IMG/VR virus record: IMGVR_UViG_3300042339_000237
Location: 1 to 29,243 of that record
Source of the DNA: a virus
DNA length: 29,243 bases
Reading direction: 5' to 3' (one strand)
The notes under the pieces were generated by a model, which saw only the letters and a list, made by a program, of their open reading frames with translations, was not told the DNA's origin and made no database searches. A program made the position numbers and the translations under genes. Of this stretch, positions 1 to 8,040 are shown one piece after another (position 1 is the stretch's first letter; each line of letters begins with the position of its first letter).

Positions 1-736
1 GAACAAGTGCAATAGCAAGTGGATCAAATACAATAACCAATAAGATAATAACCCAACGAACAGCGGCTTCTAACGTGTTTGTATCAGTATTATCCCCGTA
101 AATTAATGCGGCAATATACTTAATAGGGCCTACCTCAGCCTCAACCTTACGTACCTCAGCCGCAATGGGTGCTCGTTCTTCTCTAAGTCCAGCAATTGTT
201 TTCTGTTCGGCTGCAATTTCAGCAAGGAGTCTAGTTCTTTCCTTCGATTGAGATTTACGTATAGCAACGGCTTTATCTGCACCCGTTTCTGAAGTCGAGC
301 GGCCCATAACTTGGTCCACCGCCTCATCGAGTTGTTTAAGTGCTTTGCGATTAACATCTATGGTGTCCTGTGATACTTTAATTTTCTCATCGTAGATTGC
401 AATTTTGGCTTGTACATCCCCTGATGTAATACCTTGATCCATATGAGCCTTTGACAAGAAGCCAAAGATACCCATACTAGTTAGTAATGCTAGTGCAATA
501 ACAGCAGGAACAAGATATAGTTTAAGCAAGAAACCACAACGACTCCAGTACTTACGTAGCCAAACAGTTGTGGTGATCTTTCCTACTTCGAGGATAGAAC
601 CCATTATGATAACAGGAATAACCGCACCTGCAAAGATAGCGGTTAGACCAATGATACTATACCAGGCAGCTACTGAACTAAGTGATAGTGCTACTAATAG
701 TGTGAGATTTGAAAATGATAAAAATTTAAGGCGCAT
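1..736 (-). CDS. Membrane-anchored coiled-coil phage protein, C-terminus beyond window
   Basis: Reading from an ATG at 736, the frame stays open to the left edge, giving at least 245 residues, so the C-terminal end is missing. Visible parts are hydrophobic segments at about residues 8-25, 28-48 and 74-95, a charged region rich in Glu, Lys, Ala and Gln at about 108-203 that looks like a coiled coil, and another hydrophobic segment at about 228-245 right at the edge. Resembles conserved membrane/coiled-coil proteins of T4-like environmental phages; no enzymatic motif is visible and I assign no function. Starts 7 bases after the stop of the preceding gene, with no clear Shine-Dalgarno, so translation is probably coupled. 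Certain as an ORF, function unknown. Confidence 0.8.
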   Translation of the reverse strand, partial: MRLKFLSFSNLTLLVALSLSSVAAWYSIIGLTAIFAGAVIPVIIMGSILEVGKITTTVWLRKYWSRCGFLLKLYLVPAVIALALLTSMGIFGFLSKAHMDQGITSGDVQAKIAIYDEKIKVSQDTIDVNRKALKQLDEAVDQVMGRSTSETGADKAVAIRKSQSKERTRLLAEIAAEQKTIAGLREERAPIAAEVRKVEAEVGPIKYIAALIYGDNTDTNTLEAAVRWVIILLVIVFDPLAIALV

Positions 737-743
737 CTAATAT

Positions 744-956
744 TTAGTCTAGTGTTAAGTCAAATAAGTGACTATAATAACTAAGAAACTCTGCTACCGG
801 CAATACAAGTTTTTGAGGGATACTAGGACCATGGGTCACGTGATAAGTTACTAAATAATCACCTCTATCCTCATCAGTTTTCTTTACCTGAATAATCTCA
901 ATCTTATTACCGTCTTCAAATACATAGAATTTGCCAATTAAGTCTAATGGGTTCAT
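744..956 (-). CDS. Small conserved-looking phage protein, unknown function
   Basis: 70 residues, starting in an ATGA overlap with the stop of the acidic zinc-ribbon gene, so translation is very likely coupled. The sequence looks like a compact beta-rich fold (alternating hydrophobics in the FYVFEDGNKIEIIQV and YLVTYHVT segments). No motif that points to a function, no membrane segment. Lies between the zinc-ribbon gene and the membrane protein gene in the same run of minus-strand genes. Confidence 0.7.
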   Translation of the reverse strand: MNPLDLIGKFYVFEDGNKIEIIQVKKTDEDRGDYLVTYHVTHGPSIPQKLVLPVAEFLSYYSHLFDLTLD

Positions 957-2194
957 TTTGTGTTGTGATACACATCAAACTGTGCCCACTGACCTCGCCA
1001 GTTGTCGTGTTCACCATCCATACCCTCATCATCAAGTTCATCACCATCATATACTAATCTTGTAACTACACTTGTGCCTTGAATGTCCCAGTTCAATGCT
1101 TTAAGTTTCTTAGGTTCAAATACACCCTCGATACTTGTTTGAATACAACTACCTTTGCCACCTTGTGTCCACATTAACCAGTAGCCCTTACCTAGATGTT
1201 CTGGATATAGTTCTTCTTGTTCTTCTGTAGCATCATATAGACTATCTTCTTCACCATGTGCTTCACTAAAGAATGATTCTAATTCACCGTCATAGATGGT
1301 CTCACCTTCACTGTTCTCAATTGTCATATGAGTATCATCTTGGTCAAAGCCCCAGAACGAATGTTTACCTTGATACTCGTAATAAGGCAAATCAAATCGT
1401 GCCGCCTTAGGAGTTTCATTCTCATCGTAGTCATAGTTCTCATTAAGTGCGTCACTCAAATCGCCCTCATGATCCTCATCACTCCAATACTCGTATTGTG
1501 CCTTTTTAATCTTATGTACACCAATCTCCCGTGTACGGCCCCAAACACGAATTGTATATGTATCTTCGGGGTAACTTTCTTTTAGTGAATCGTCATCTTC
1601 CGCAGTCAATGTTTCAAACTCTGCCTTTAGTTCTTCTAATGCTTCTTCTAGTTCATTTTCATCAACTAGTTCTTCATCTTCTTCCTCAGTTTCCTTAGCC
1701 CAACGTGCAGTACGTTCTGCACTTTCTTTTTCTGCTATGACACCGGCTTCTGTTAGTTCAACATCACTCTCACAGTAAGGACAAATTTTTCTAGGATTAT
1801 CAATTTCAGTTCCGTCTTTGTCTATCCAAGACCATTCAGCATCATAGCTTTGACCAGTCCACTTGCACTTAGTGCATTTGTGAGTAGGCTCAGGTGGAGG
1901 AGGGTCACTATGCCAACTATCCTCATCACCTAATTCATATGTAACATCGTAACCACCTTTGCGGTCAGTCCAACAATCATCATATTGAAACTCCCATTCA
2001 ATCTCAACATCATTCTCATAGGCATCATTAATAACATCTTCATAATCATATGTGCCATCAGCGATACCATCCAGTATTACTTTAATCTCATCTTCTTCCT
2101 TGTCAGGATAGATTTCACTTAATAGTGCTTCATCAATTTCAATAGCATATTGTCTATCGTGCTGATGCCATTCGTGTTTAACTATTGTTACCAT
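953..2194 (-). CDS. Large acidic protein with a zinc ribbon, unknown function
   Basis: 413 residues, strikingly acidic. A zinc-ribbon-like pair of knuckles, CTKC near residue 107 and CPYC near 138, splits an N-terminal acidic part from a Glu-dense stretch (about 165-200, in which 16 of 27 consecutive residues are Asp or Glu), followed by a region with YTIRVWGR and many aromatic-acidic pairs. The zinc ribbon suggests binding to nucleic acid or protein; the acidity would fit a DNA mimic or a partner of a basic protein, but that is inference only. Start is supported by AGGAG 6 bases upstream of ATG and an extended -10 box just before it. I do not recognise a named family. Confidence 0.8.
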   Translation of the reverse strand: MVTIVKHEWHQHDRQYAIEIDEALLSEIYPDKEEDEIKVILDGIADGTYDYEDVINDAYENDVEIEWEFQYDDCWTDRKGGYDVTYELGDEDSWHSDPPPPEPTHKCTKCKWTGQSYDAEWSWIDKDGTEIDNPRKICPYCESDVELTEAGVIAEKESAERTARWAKETEEEDEELVDENELEEALEELKAEFETLTAEDDDSLKESYPEDTYTIRVWGRTREIGVHKIKKAQYEYWSDEDHEGDLSDALNENYDYDENETPKAARFDLPYYEYQGKHSFWGFDQDDTHMTIENSEGETIYDGELESFFSEAHGEEDSLYDATEEQEELYPEHLGKGYWLMWTQGGKGSCIQTSIEGVFEPKKLKALNWDIQGTSVVTRLVYDGDELDDEGMDGEHDNWRGQWAQFDVYHNTK

Positions 2195-2212
2195 TATGTT
2201 CTCCTATATTTA

Positions 2213-2221
2213 ATTATATCA
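2213..2221 (-). promoter_or_regulatory. Extended -10 promoter element before acidic protein gene
   Basis: Minus strand reads TGATATAAT, a TGnTATAAT extended -10 box, overlapping the TGA stop of the ligase gene and lying about 20 bases before the next start codon. No convincing -35 hexamer at 17 bases; extended -10 boxes can work without one. No MotA-like box (TGCTT) was seen near -30. Confidence 0.45.
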
Positions 2222-3553
2222 CTTGTCATCACGGAAACGAACAAATCTGGGGAAACGCAAACTGTAGGTTCCATCTTGGTTCTGTGTAATCACATCACAT
2301 AAGACTTCAGCAGTTCGACCAATGACCAGATTACGGTTAGTCCAATAGTCATCTCTATCAACATCACTAAAGCCACTACCCACATTGACTGTAATTTCTT
2401 TCCCGTCGTCAACTCCATGACAAACGAGTGCTCCAAGTCTTCCCAAATTTCTACCAGTACCTTCTTCAACACCTACGACCTCCAAGTCTACAGTTAATGT
2501 TGGCTTCCACTTCATCCAGTCAGTACTACGTTTACAGATGTATGGAGCTTCTAATTCTTTAATCATAATGCCTTCAAATCCTGCGTTCACATTGTCTTTA
2601 GCATAACGTTCAAGTTGATCCTTACCTGCGGCTGTATCTAAGTCAACCATAATGTGTGGTAGTAGTTCAACGTTAGGCATTGTGTCAATCACGTGCCGAA
2701 TATGTTCAAGTATATTGATACGTTTACGCAGTTGAGCATTCCAGTGTCCTTCACGGAAATCACTTAATGGAATAATATCAAAGATATTGAATACGCTATC
2801 ATCAGCCTGCACGTTATCTTTACGACGGGCTTGTCGCATAAGTTCTTGGAATGTATTACCAATCACTTCACCATCTAATACAAATCCGTTAACCAATGCG
2901 TTCTGATGTCCTCTAGCAATCTTAATCCAGTTATTACGCACCTGTTCTTCAATGTGACCAAAGTTGTCAAACTGTTTGCCGTTGCGACTGAAACAGATAG
3001 TAGTCACATCACCAAAGTCACTTGGGATAACCATCAACAATACACGCACACCATCGAGCTTTGGCTCAAGGCGCTTAACACCTTTCATCTCAGGACGACC
3101 TTCGCTATTAGTAGCCAGCTGGCAACCAAAGATAGGAATCTCGTAATCAGTTTTCTTACAGATTTTATTAACTGTCTTATCACTAATACCCGCACGTAAG
3201 TCCCTACGTAACACAGGTGCTAAGAATGTATTCCATTCATCACTATCAAACCGCTCAGCCGTACTTTGAATTGCATCACGTGCGGCATGACCTGTCAATC
3301 TACGCTGACTAAGTTGTAGCATCAACTCATTAAACTCATCCCAGGGATTCTCTGCATCGGTAATACCTACAGTGTCTGGTACTTGACGAACACCAAATGT
3401 AACGTAAGGATTATAACAAGCTTTTACAAAAGACAGGAAATTGATAGCATTTGTGCTACCTAGGACACTTGCCTCTAATGCTTGTTTGATAACGTCTTCC
3501 TTGTGCAGGCGGCTATCTGATTCGTTTAGTTTATTAATCCAACTTGCTGACAT
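2219..3553 (-). CDS. ATP-dependent DNA ligase (T4 gp30-like)
   Basis: 444 residues, close to T4 gp30 (487). Seals nicks in duplex DNA using ATP, needed for lagging-strand joining and repair during phage replication. Family motifs are complete: motif I KLDGVR with the adenylated lysine at about 165, motif III-like FSRNGK at 188-193, the DGE of FVLDGEV at about 227-229, motif IV EGIMIK at 327-332 and motif V WMKWKP at 346-351, followed by an OB-fold region. The N-terminal about 150 residues form the helical DNA-binding part typical of T4-type ligases. Begins 3 bases after the stop of the gene at 3557 and sits in the same minus-strand run. Very sure of the family. Confidence 0.96.
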   Translation of the reverse strand: MSASWINKLNESDSRLHKEDVIKQALEASVLGSTNAINFLSFVKACYNPYVTFGVRQVPDTVGITDAENPWDEFNELMLQLSQRRLTGHAARDAIQSTAERFDSDEWNTFLAPVLRRDLRAGISDKTVNKICKKTDYEIPIFGCQLATNSEGRPEMKGVKRLEPKLDGVRVLLMVIPSDFGDVTTICFSRNGKQFDNFGHIEEQVRNNWIKIARGHQNALVNGFVLDGEVIGNTFQELMRQARRKDNVQADDSVFNIFDIIPLSDFREGHWNAQLRKRINILEHIRHVIDTMPNVELLPHIMVDLDTAAGKDQLERYAKDNVNAGFEGIMIKELEAPYICKRSTDWMKWKPTLTVDLEVVGVEEGTGRNLGRLGALVCHGVDDGKEITVNVGSGFSDVDRDDYWTNRNLVIGRTAEVLCDVITQNQDGTYSLRFPRFVRFRDDK

Positions 3554-3556
3554 ATT

Positions 3557-4027
3557 TTATCCTGAGAATGGCCACGCTGTTGTTGCGACAAAAGGTGGAC
3601 GGGGTTTAAGTTCTATTGTTTCAATACTCTCATTATACACGTCCTCGTCAATTTTGTCAACAACAAATGGACCCAAAATAGTGATACAATCACCCTCAAG
3701 TTGCCAATTATTATCACCTTCGAGTACCCAATTTAATCCAGTATCTTCCCAACCTTGCTCAATAGTTTCTTTCTCCTCATCGGTAAAACTATCATCAAAC
3801 TCAAATTCTACATAGCATAGGTCATCAAGCTCACATCCCCAGCCCAAATTAGGATCAACATTATGTTCGGTATCATCACTATAAGGTAATTCATCTTTGT
3901 GTTCAACAAATCCTTGCCCCCAACGATATGTTTCAGTAACACTCCATCTACGTTCGTTATCAACTATATCATATAGTGCTTCAATGGATTTTTTATGTTG
4001 TGGTTTGATACGATATAGTATGGTCAT
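3557..4027 (-). CDS. Acidic phage protein, unknown function
   Basis: 156 residues, rich in Asp/Glu and Trp, ending in a Pro-rich tail. Start overlaps the stop of the 4024 gene by ATGA. There is a short central segment (CYVEFEFDDSFTDEEKE) that looks like a beta strand followed by a helix, common in small phage proteins that modulate partners. No catalytic motif. Like the protein at 953-2194 it is strongly acidic, but I see no clear sequence similarity between them. Confidence 0.7.
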   Translation of the reverse strand: MTILYRIKPQHKKSIEALYDIVDNERRWSVTETYRWGQGFVEHKDELPYSDDTEHNVDPNLGWGCELDDLCYVEFEFDDSFTDEEKETIEQGWEDTGLNWVLEGDNNWQLEGDCITILGPFVVDKIDEDVYNESIETIELKPRPPFVATTAWPFSG

Positions 4028-4209
4028 TTTTTAGGAAATCGTTTATTACATTCTTCAATTACTTCATTTGGTACTTGTTCATACGTGTCTAGCTTAGAGC
4101 ATTGATATTCTATAGTAATATAATCTGGATCATCCGTACCTTCTCGCACAAACCAAAACATTCCTACAAGTACTAGTATTGTTATAATTGCTGATTTAAT
4201 GATGTCCAT
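4024..4209 (-). CDS. Small membrane-anchored phage protein
   Basis: 61 residues with an N-terminal hydrophobic segment (about residues 5-21, including AIITILVLVGMFWFV), then a short outer or periplasmic domain with two cysteines (C33 and C54) and an N-PNEVIEECNKRF-type tail. The DYITIEY...C...ECNKR layout is common among small phage inner-membrane peptides, but no function is known to me. Overlaps the next gene by ATGA. Confidence 0.7.
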   Translation of the reverse strand: MDIIKSAIITILVLVGMFWFVREGTDDPDYITIEYQCSKLDTYEQVPNEVIEECNKRFPKK

Positions 4210-4222
4210 AATTCTATTCCTA

Positions 4223-4245
4223 AAGTAGTATACTATTTACTACTT
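4223..4245 (-). repeat. AT-rich 8-bp inverted repeat between genes
   Basis: Perfect arms AAGTAGTA (4223-4230) and TACTACTT (4238-4245) around a 7-base loop. It overlaps the stop codon of the 4240 gene and lies just before the start of the 4024 gene. Too AT-rich to be a strong terminator and lacks a U-tract; it could influence mRNA stability or translation of the next gene. Confidence 0.35.
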
Positions 4246-4656
4246 ATTATGCGTAATAAAATCAATTTTTGATGTTAATTTATCTACATCTAAACCATTA
4301 AAAGAATAACCGTCAATTAAACAATTCTCGTATTGAATACTAGGAGGTTCCTCTAATCCTTTTTCATTCATAATGTATGCCATAGCAATGATGTTATCAT
4401 TTACCACTACATTAATTTTATTATAGTAGTACGGATATCCCTCTAACCCATCTAATGCTTTTTCACATTTACTAGTAATATACCAAAGAACTCCTTCCAT
4501 TTCACTACCCGGAACAAGATCAATATCAGCGTGATGTCTGAATTTTAAATCAAAGTTCTTTAAGGTACACTTACCAAGGTTAACGGCATTAGGACAACGT
4601 AAGGTCATCTCATTAACATTGGTATTCATACCATAAGCAAAATAAAATTTATTCAT
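4240..4656 (-). CDS. Gamma-glutamylcyclotransferase-like protein
   Basis: 138 residues, normal length for the GGCT/AIG2-like family. The N-terminus has the substrate-loop signature FAYGMN (residues 6-11) and the family's LDxxEG site LDGLEGYP with the catalytic-type Glu at 72, followed by YYYNKINVVV. Members convert gamma-glutamyl amino acids or gamma-glutamylamines to 5-oxoproline. In phages such proteins occur now and then and have been proposed to act on modified nucleotides or glutathione metabolism; here the substrate is unknown. Starts at the stop of the preceding gene (TAATG), so translation is coupled. Confidence 0.82.
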   Translation of the reverse strand: MNKFYFAYGMNTNVNEMTLRCPNAVNLGKCTLKNFDLKFRHHADIDLVPGSEMEGVLWYITSKCEKALDGLEGYPYYYNKINVVVNDNIIAMAYIMNEKGLEEPPSIQYENCLIDGYSFNGLDVDKLTSKIDFITHNK

Positions 4657-5084
4657 TACCAGCTACTGTTATAAAATACTTTCAATCCTAAGAACACTTC
4701 TGCCTTAGCATTGTTTACAAACTCAAGGTCTTGTTCATAGTAATGATTGTCAGAAGGATTACCAAAGAAGAAACCTTCTGTGTCTGGAAGTTGTCCGTGC
4801 CGAATAGCTCGTTCAAGGTCATCCAAGTCATCCCAAGTTAGTTCAAGTTCAATGCCGTTGAATATAGGCCAACCAACACTTTGCCTCGGACGACCTTTGC
4901 GTTCCCATAGTTGTTCCATCCAACCATGCAAGTTAGGATGCTTACGCCAATAAGCAATTTCATGTGGCTTATTAACTGTCTTACTTACAAAGTCCTTAGA
5001 GGTTTCATCAAACTCTGCGGTCTCATAGAAATCATTGTATTGCCCTTTTTTCTTGGCAACATAAGCATACATATCTAGTCCCAT
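4656..5084 (-). CDS. Conserved phage protein starting MGLDMYAYV, unknown function
   Basis: 142 residues. The start at 5084 is chosen over an upstream GTG at 5117 because a strong GGAGGAG lies just before it and the MGLDMY N-terminus is a recurrent opening of a phage protein family. The core has EIAYWRKHPNLHGWME and an LTWDDLDDLERAI segment, with several conserved Trp and His, suggesting an all-alpha fold. No catalytic motif I can name. Confidence 0.75.
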   Translation of the reverse strand: MGLDMYAYVAKKKGQYNDFYETAEFDETSKDFVSKTVNKPHEIAYWRKHPNLHGWMEQLWERKGRPRQSVGWPIFNGIELELTWDDLDDLERAIRHGQLPDTEGFFFGNPSDNHYYEQDLEFVNNAKAEVFLGLKVFYNSSW

Positions 5085-5113
5085 AATCTCCTCCACCTTT
5101 TTACGTTTATATT

Positions 5114-5242
5114 TCACTTTGTTTGTTCAATGGTCACTTCTTTAACCTTGTCTATACTTCTATCAGCCATTTTAGCGATACCACTAAAGCCAACTGTTGA
5201 GACAACGATACCAAGAATAAACCCTACTAATAAGTTTGTCAT
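5114..5242 (-). CDS. Short membrane peptide, 42 aa
   Basis: ATG at 5242 preceded by GGAG at good spacing; stop TGA at 5114-5116. The peptide begins MTNLLVGFILGIVVSTVGFS, a single transmembrane segment with glycine spacing, and then has a charged tail of about 20 residues (AKMADRSIDKVKEV...). One base separates it from the stop of the 5244 gene, so it is probably part of the same transcript. Membrane peptides of this type are common in large phages; role unknown. Confidence 0.7.
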   Translation of the reverse strand: MTNLLVGFILGIVVSTVGFSGIAKMADRSIDKVKEVTIEQTK

Positions 5243-5243
5243 T

Positions 5244-5486
5244 TTAAATCTCCGGAAAGTTAAATGTTTGCCAATCTTCGGCATACTCTTTTTCTAAACA
5301 CTGTGCCGCATCTGTGTAACCGTGATTGACTAATGTTTGCTTACACTCGTCAATAACTAGTGAAAAAAATGTACGATAGGCCTTATCAGCATTTTCTGCA
5401 CCTAACCATTTAGGCCAGGGCTCACCGTTAAAGTCAACATACAATCCTGCTTCGTTTGAAAGCTTTTTAAAAACTTCATTCATCAT
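5244..5486 (-). CDS. Small phage protein, member of a local paralogue family
   Basis: 80 residues from the ATG at 5486 that overlaps the previous stop (TAATG); the longer reading to 5522 lies inside the upstream gene and is less likely. Layout is 'helix - AGLYVDFNGEPW - FFSLVIDECKQTLVNHG - C-terminal tail', matching the pattern 'AG.YV...F..L...EC......' of the proteins at 5486-5728 and 13257-13472. These look like diverged duplicates. Function unknown. Confidence 0.7.
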   Translation of the reverse strand: MMNEVFKKLSNEAGLYVDFNGEPWPKWLGAENADKAYRTFFSLVIDECKQTLVNHGYTDAAQCLEKEYAEDWQTFNFPEI

Positions 5487-5728
5487 TAGATTCCAAAACG
5501 TTGTTTCAGTTGTCCTACGCAATCTCTACGGAAAGCGTCTTCAATCTGATTACGATAATCATCATAACCAGGACTCAATGTTTCCACGACATTGATACAT
5601 TCTTTTGCAATCAACAATGCAAAAGTTTCTGGATCAAAGTCATATGTGTAAGTGGATTTGTTTCCACCATCATCGATTTCAACATAGCCACCGGCTTGTT
5701 TAAAAAGTATTTCTATTGACATATTCAT
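5486..5728 (-). CDS. Small phage protein, paralogue of neighbour
   Basis: 80 residues, start overlapping the preceding stop by ATGA. Contains KQAGGYVEIDDG, then FDPETFALLIAKECINVVETL and a C-terminal VGQLKQRFGI. The F..LI..EC..VV and C-terminal 'FG' features recur in the neighbours at 5244 and 13257. Widespread in T4-like environmental phages by my recollection of the pattern, but without a known role. Confidence 0.72.
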   Translation of the reverse strand: MNMSIEILFKQAGGYVEIDDGGNKSTYTYDFDPETFALLIAKECINVVETLSPGYDDYRNQIEDAFRRDCVGQLKQRFGI

Positions 5729-6465
5729 ACAATCACCTTTACACGATTAAGTTGGGTAGTGTTATCTCTATGAGCTTTAACAGTACCATAAATGTCATAC
5801 ATTTTGCCTGCTTCTAAATCTTTTTTGTAAGCAAAGAAAACAACTTGGTCATCACTATTGATACCGGTTACAAAATTTACATTGTAAGTTTGTGAGTATA
5901 CGGACCTCAATACTTCAATACTTGTTGATACTTTTTTACCAACGGTACCAATCAAACCACCAGTAGCAAAGTTAACACGCTGGTCTACAGTTTGACGTTT
6001 TACACCACGCTCATAGCAACTTGGTAAGCTAGCAATAACTGCCAAATCATATGTACTAGTAATAACATCACGATTGGAAATAACCATAGCATTGTTATCA
6101 AACTCATTCAAGTGTTTACCTTGCAGGATTTTGAAAGTGAATGCTTGATAGAAAGCACGAACCTTTTTACCTTCTTCCCTAGACTCGTCGGTAATCAATG
6201 TAGTGTCAACCAACAAACTTTCAACAATCTGACGATTGGATAGTTTGTTCTGGCTTTTGTCGTCCTCGGTCAACACACTCAGTTTAACATACGCACCATT
6301 AGTACGTTGTGCCTGACAAGCCGCACTCCATACGTCATCGGCGTTAAAATTCAAAACAACTTTTTTAGTGTTGGTTCTTACACGATACGGAGTAGAATTA
6401 TCTGAATGACCCAACCGTTGGATCTGACGACTAGTCATATTTGATACGTTAGCAAATCCTGGCAT
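5725..6465 (-). CDS. Phage protein with a C-terminal OB-like segment, unknown function
   Basis: 246 residues. The N-terminal part is Gln/Asn/Ser-rich with TSRQIQRLG. The central part has a cluster of basic and polar residues (ERGVKRQTVDQR). The last about 50 residues (VNFVTGINSDDQVVFFAY...LEAGKMYDIYGTVKAH...TQLNRVKVI) follow the strand pattern of an OB-like nucleic-acid-binding module, 'V.F.A.....L..G..Y.I.GTVK.H.....T.L.RVKV', seen at the end of various phage replication/DNA-handling proteins. A role in nucleic-acid binding is an inference. Start has AGGAG before ATG. Confidence 0.72.
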   Translation of the reverse strand: MPGFANVSNMTSRQIQRLGHSDNSTPYRVRTNTKKVVLNFNADDVWSAACQAQRTNGAYVKLSVLTEDDKSQNKLSNRQIVESLLVDTTLITDESREEGKKVRAFYQAFTFKILQGKHLNEFDNNAMVISNRDVITSTYDLAVIASLPSCYERGVKRQTVDQRVNFATGGLIGTVGKKVSTSIEVLRSVYSQTYNVNFVTGINSDDQVVFFAYKKDLEAGKMYDIYGTVKAHRDNTTQLNRVKVIV

Positions 6466-6475
6466 AGTAATCTCC

Positions 6476-6742
6476 TTAAACTTCTGTGCCGTACTCGTAA
6501 AACTTAACTGACGGGTCCAAACGCTTTAATTCAAATGCCGCACTAGTCAATGCCTTGTACCGGGCGTTAACCTGACTACGTGGAAGTTCGCCGTCACACG
6601 TAAGATTTTCAGGACTCAAATCACTATCGATTGAATCAGCAATTTTTTGACGGTCACTTGCATTTTGCAAGCTAAGTTCCTTGTTACCAAAGATTTTAGA
6701 AAAAGAATTTTTACGATCCACATACGCTGTTAATGCTGACAT
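6476..6742 (-). CDS. Small phage protein, unknown function
   Basis: 88 residues, mostly helical and polar, with a conserved-looking DLSPENLTCDGELPRSQVNARYKALT core. It follows a near-perfect sigma70 promoter and an AAAGGAAAC ribosome-binding context, so it is probably well expressed early. Ten bases separate it from the start of the next gene, 5725-6465, on the same transcript. Confidence 0.72.
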   Translation of the reverse strand: MSALTAYVDRKNSFSKIFGNKELSLQNASDRQKIADSIDSDLSPENLTCDGELPRSQVNARYKALTSAAFELKRLDPSVKFYEYGTEV

Positions 6743-6774
6743 TTTGTTTCCTTTATTTAACTGTTTAAGATTCT

Positions 6775-6803
6775 ATTATAGCACAATGCCCATTTATTGT
6801 CAA
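6775..6803 (-). promoter_or_regulatory. Consensus sigma70 promoter
   Basis: Minus strand has TTGACA (6798-6803), a 17-base spacer, and TATAAT (6775-6780), preceded by TGC so that the -10 is also extended. Both hexamers match consensus exactly. It drives the gene at 6476-6742 and likely those downstream. Nearly the same block lies about 270 bases upstream at 7044-7072. Confidence 0.9.
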
Positions 6804-7015
6804 ATTTTGGAGTATTCAGGAACCACAGATTCACGTGCGGCCAAAATAATATCACGGACACGTTCACGGTCTATACTGTCTCCCCAAAACTCTTCGCCTT
6901 CAGGAAGACGGCATTTGTAAAGTTGAGTAGCAAGACTGATTTGGGTACTAGTAAAGCCCTCTGGGTATAAACCATTTGGACCATAAAAATCAAGCATATA
7001 TTGTGTGAAATTCAT
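6800..7015 (-). CDS. Small phage protein, unknown function
   Basis: 71 residues from the ATG at 7015, preceded by AAAGGAG; a longer reading to 7072 would run through the promoter and is rejected. Sequence has NFTQYMLDFYGPNGLYPEGF and ends in a charged helix (DRERVRDIILAARES). Probably an early-expressed small regulator or host-takeover protein by position (own strong promoter), but no motif supports a function. Confidence 0.75.
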   Translation of the reverse strand: MNFTQYMLDFYGPNGLYPEGFTSTQISLATQLYKCRLPEGEEFWGDSIDRERVRDIILAARESVVPEYSKI

Positions 7016-7043
7016 ACTAGCTCCTTTGACTGAATAAGACTCT

Positions 7044-7072
7044 ATTATAGACCCAAATCCATTTAATGTCAA
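7044..7072 (-). promoter_or_regulatory. Consensus sigma70 promoter
   Basis: Minus strand has TTGACA (7067-7072), a 17-base spacer and TATAAT (7044-7049), both perfect. The flanks AATTTGACA.TAAATGG and TATAATAGA are shared with the promoter at 6775-6803, so the two are diverged copies rather than chance matches. Drives the gene at 6800-7015. Confidence 0.9.
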
Positions 7073-7074
7073 AT

Positions 7075-8034
7075 TTAGGGTAGTACTTCAAACACGGTGT
7101 CGTCCAAGACTAGGTTACTAGTCTGGGTTGTATCAATGCGTAATTTCATCTTATCAAACATAACTACATCACGTTCAATTAAAATACAATTTCTATCTAA
7201 TTTATTACAAGCTATTCCTGTGGAACCAGATCCGGCAAAGGTATCTAATACTGTATCACCTTTGTTACTTAACAGTTCAATAAAGTATTCTAATATCTCA
7301 GTAGGCTTTTGTGTTGGGTGAATTTTGTTCTTGCCTAACCCACCACTATATGTAATAGTATTTGGGATGACACATTGAATCAATCCCTCTGTAGTACGTT
7401 TTCTATCTGCTAACATCTTTGTTGCTTCTTTTTTAGCATTAGCAAAAATACTATCTAAGTCGTTAAGATTGTCAGCATCCTTAATCATTTTATAAACAAT
7501 ACTACTAATTTTGTCAGCACTAGCATAACGTTCTACAATAGTACCCTCAATACTATCAGCATTGAATGTACGCTTACCACCTGGCTTAATACCAAATAGT
7601 ACATACTCACACGCACTTACAGGATTGACCTGACGATTAAAAGGAACTGCGGCTGGTTTCTTCCAAGTGAATACACGTTTCGGTTCAAAGCCTGCATCTT
7701 CCATAATCTTCCATAGATATGAAACATATTGGTCACTAATAAAGATTGCGAATGTACCGCCCTTACGTAGTTTTGTAAACCAGAACTTAGCCCAGCTATT
7801 CATTTGATTTAGAAACTCTGTATGTTCAACACTATCCCAATCTTGTTCAAAGCTTTCGCTAAATTTCTGATTGTGAATAGTTGTTTTGTTCTTACCAGTT
7901 TCTTTATCAATCCAGACTGGTTGAGCACCATCTTCGCTGATGTTATAGGGCGGGTCAGTAAGCAATAAGTCAATAGACAAATTAGCTATGTCATCACCGG
8001 CGAGTGTGCAATCTTTGTTTATACAGGTAATCAT
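7075..8034 (-). CDS. DNA methyltransferase, beta-class, N4-cytosine or N6-adenine
   Basis: 319 residues from the ATG at 8034. Transfers a methyl group from S-adenosylmethionine to an amino group in DNA. Motif IV TDPPYN is at about 26-31 and motif I DTFAGSGSTG at about 264-273, so the order IV...I marks the beta class (as in CcrM-like enzymes). DPPY is more usual for adenine methylases, but N4-cytosine members also have it. Between them lies a region with ITYSGGLGKNKIHPTQKP, the typical HPTQKP segment before motif I. Follows a candidate PD-(D/E)XK-type gene at 8066 on the same strand. Likely protects or marks phage DNA. A possible leaderless transcript (see promoter at 8041-8069). Confidence 0.94.
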   Translation of the reverse strand: MITCINKDCTLAGDDIANLSIDLLLTDPPYNISEDGAQPVWIDKETGKNKTTIHNQKFSESFEQDWDSVEHTEFLNQMNSWAKFWFTKLRKGGTFAIFISDQYVSYLWKIMEDAGFEPKRVFTWKKPAAVPFNRQVNPVSACEYVLFGIKPGGKRTFNADSIEGTIVERYASADKISSIVYKMIKDADNLNDLDSIFANAKKEATKMLADRKRTTEGLIQCVIPNTITYSGGLGKNKIHPTQKPTEILEYFIELLSNKGDTVLDTFAGSGSTGIACNKLDRNCILIERDVVMFDKMKLRIDTTQTSNLVLDDTVFEVLP

Positions 8035-8040
8035 ACACGT

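Noticed and set aside
1328-1585. Plus-strand ORF inside the acidic gene
   Set aside because: A shadow of the minus-strand gene; hydrophobic by antisense of acidic codons, without ribosome site.
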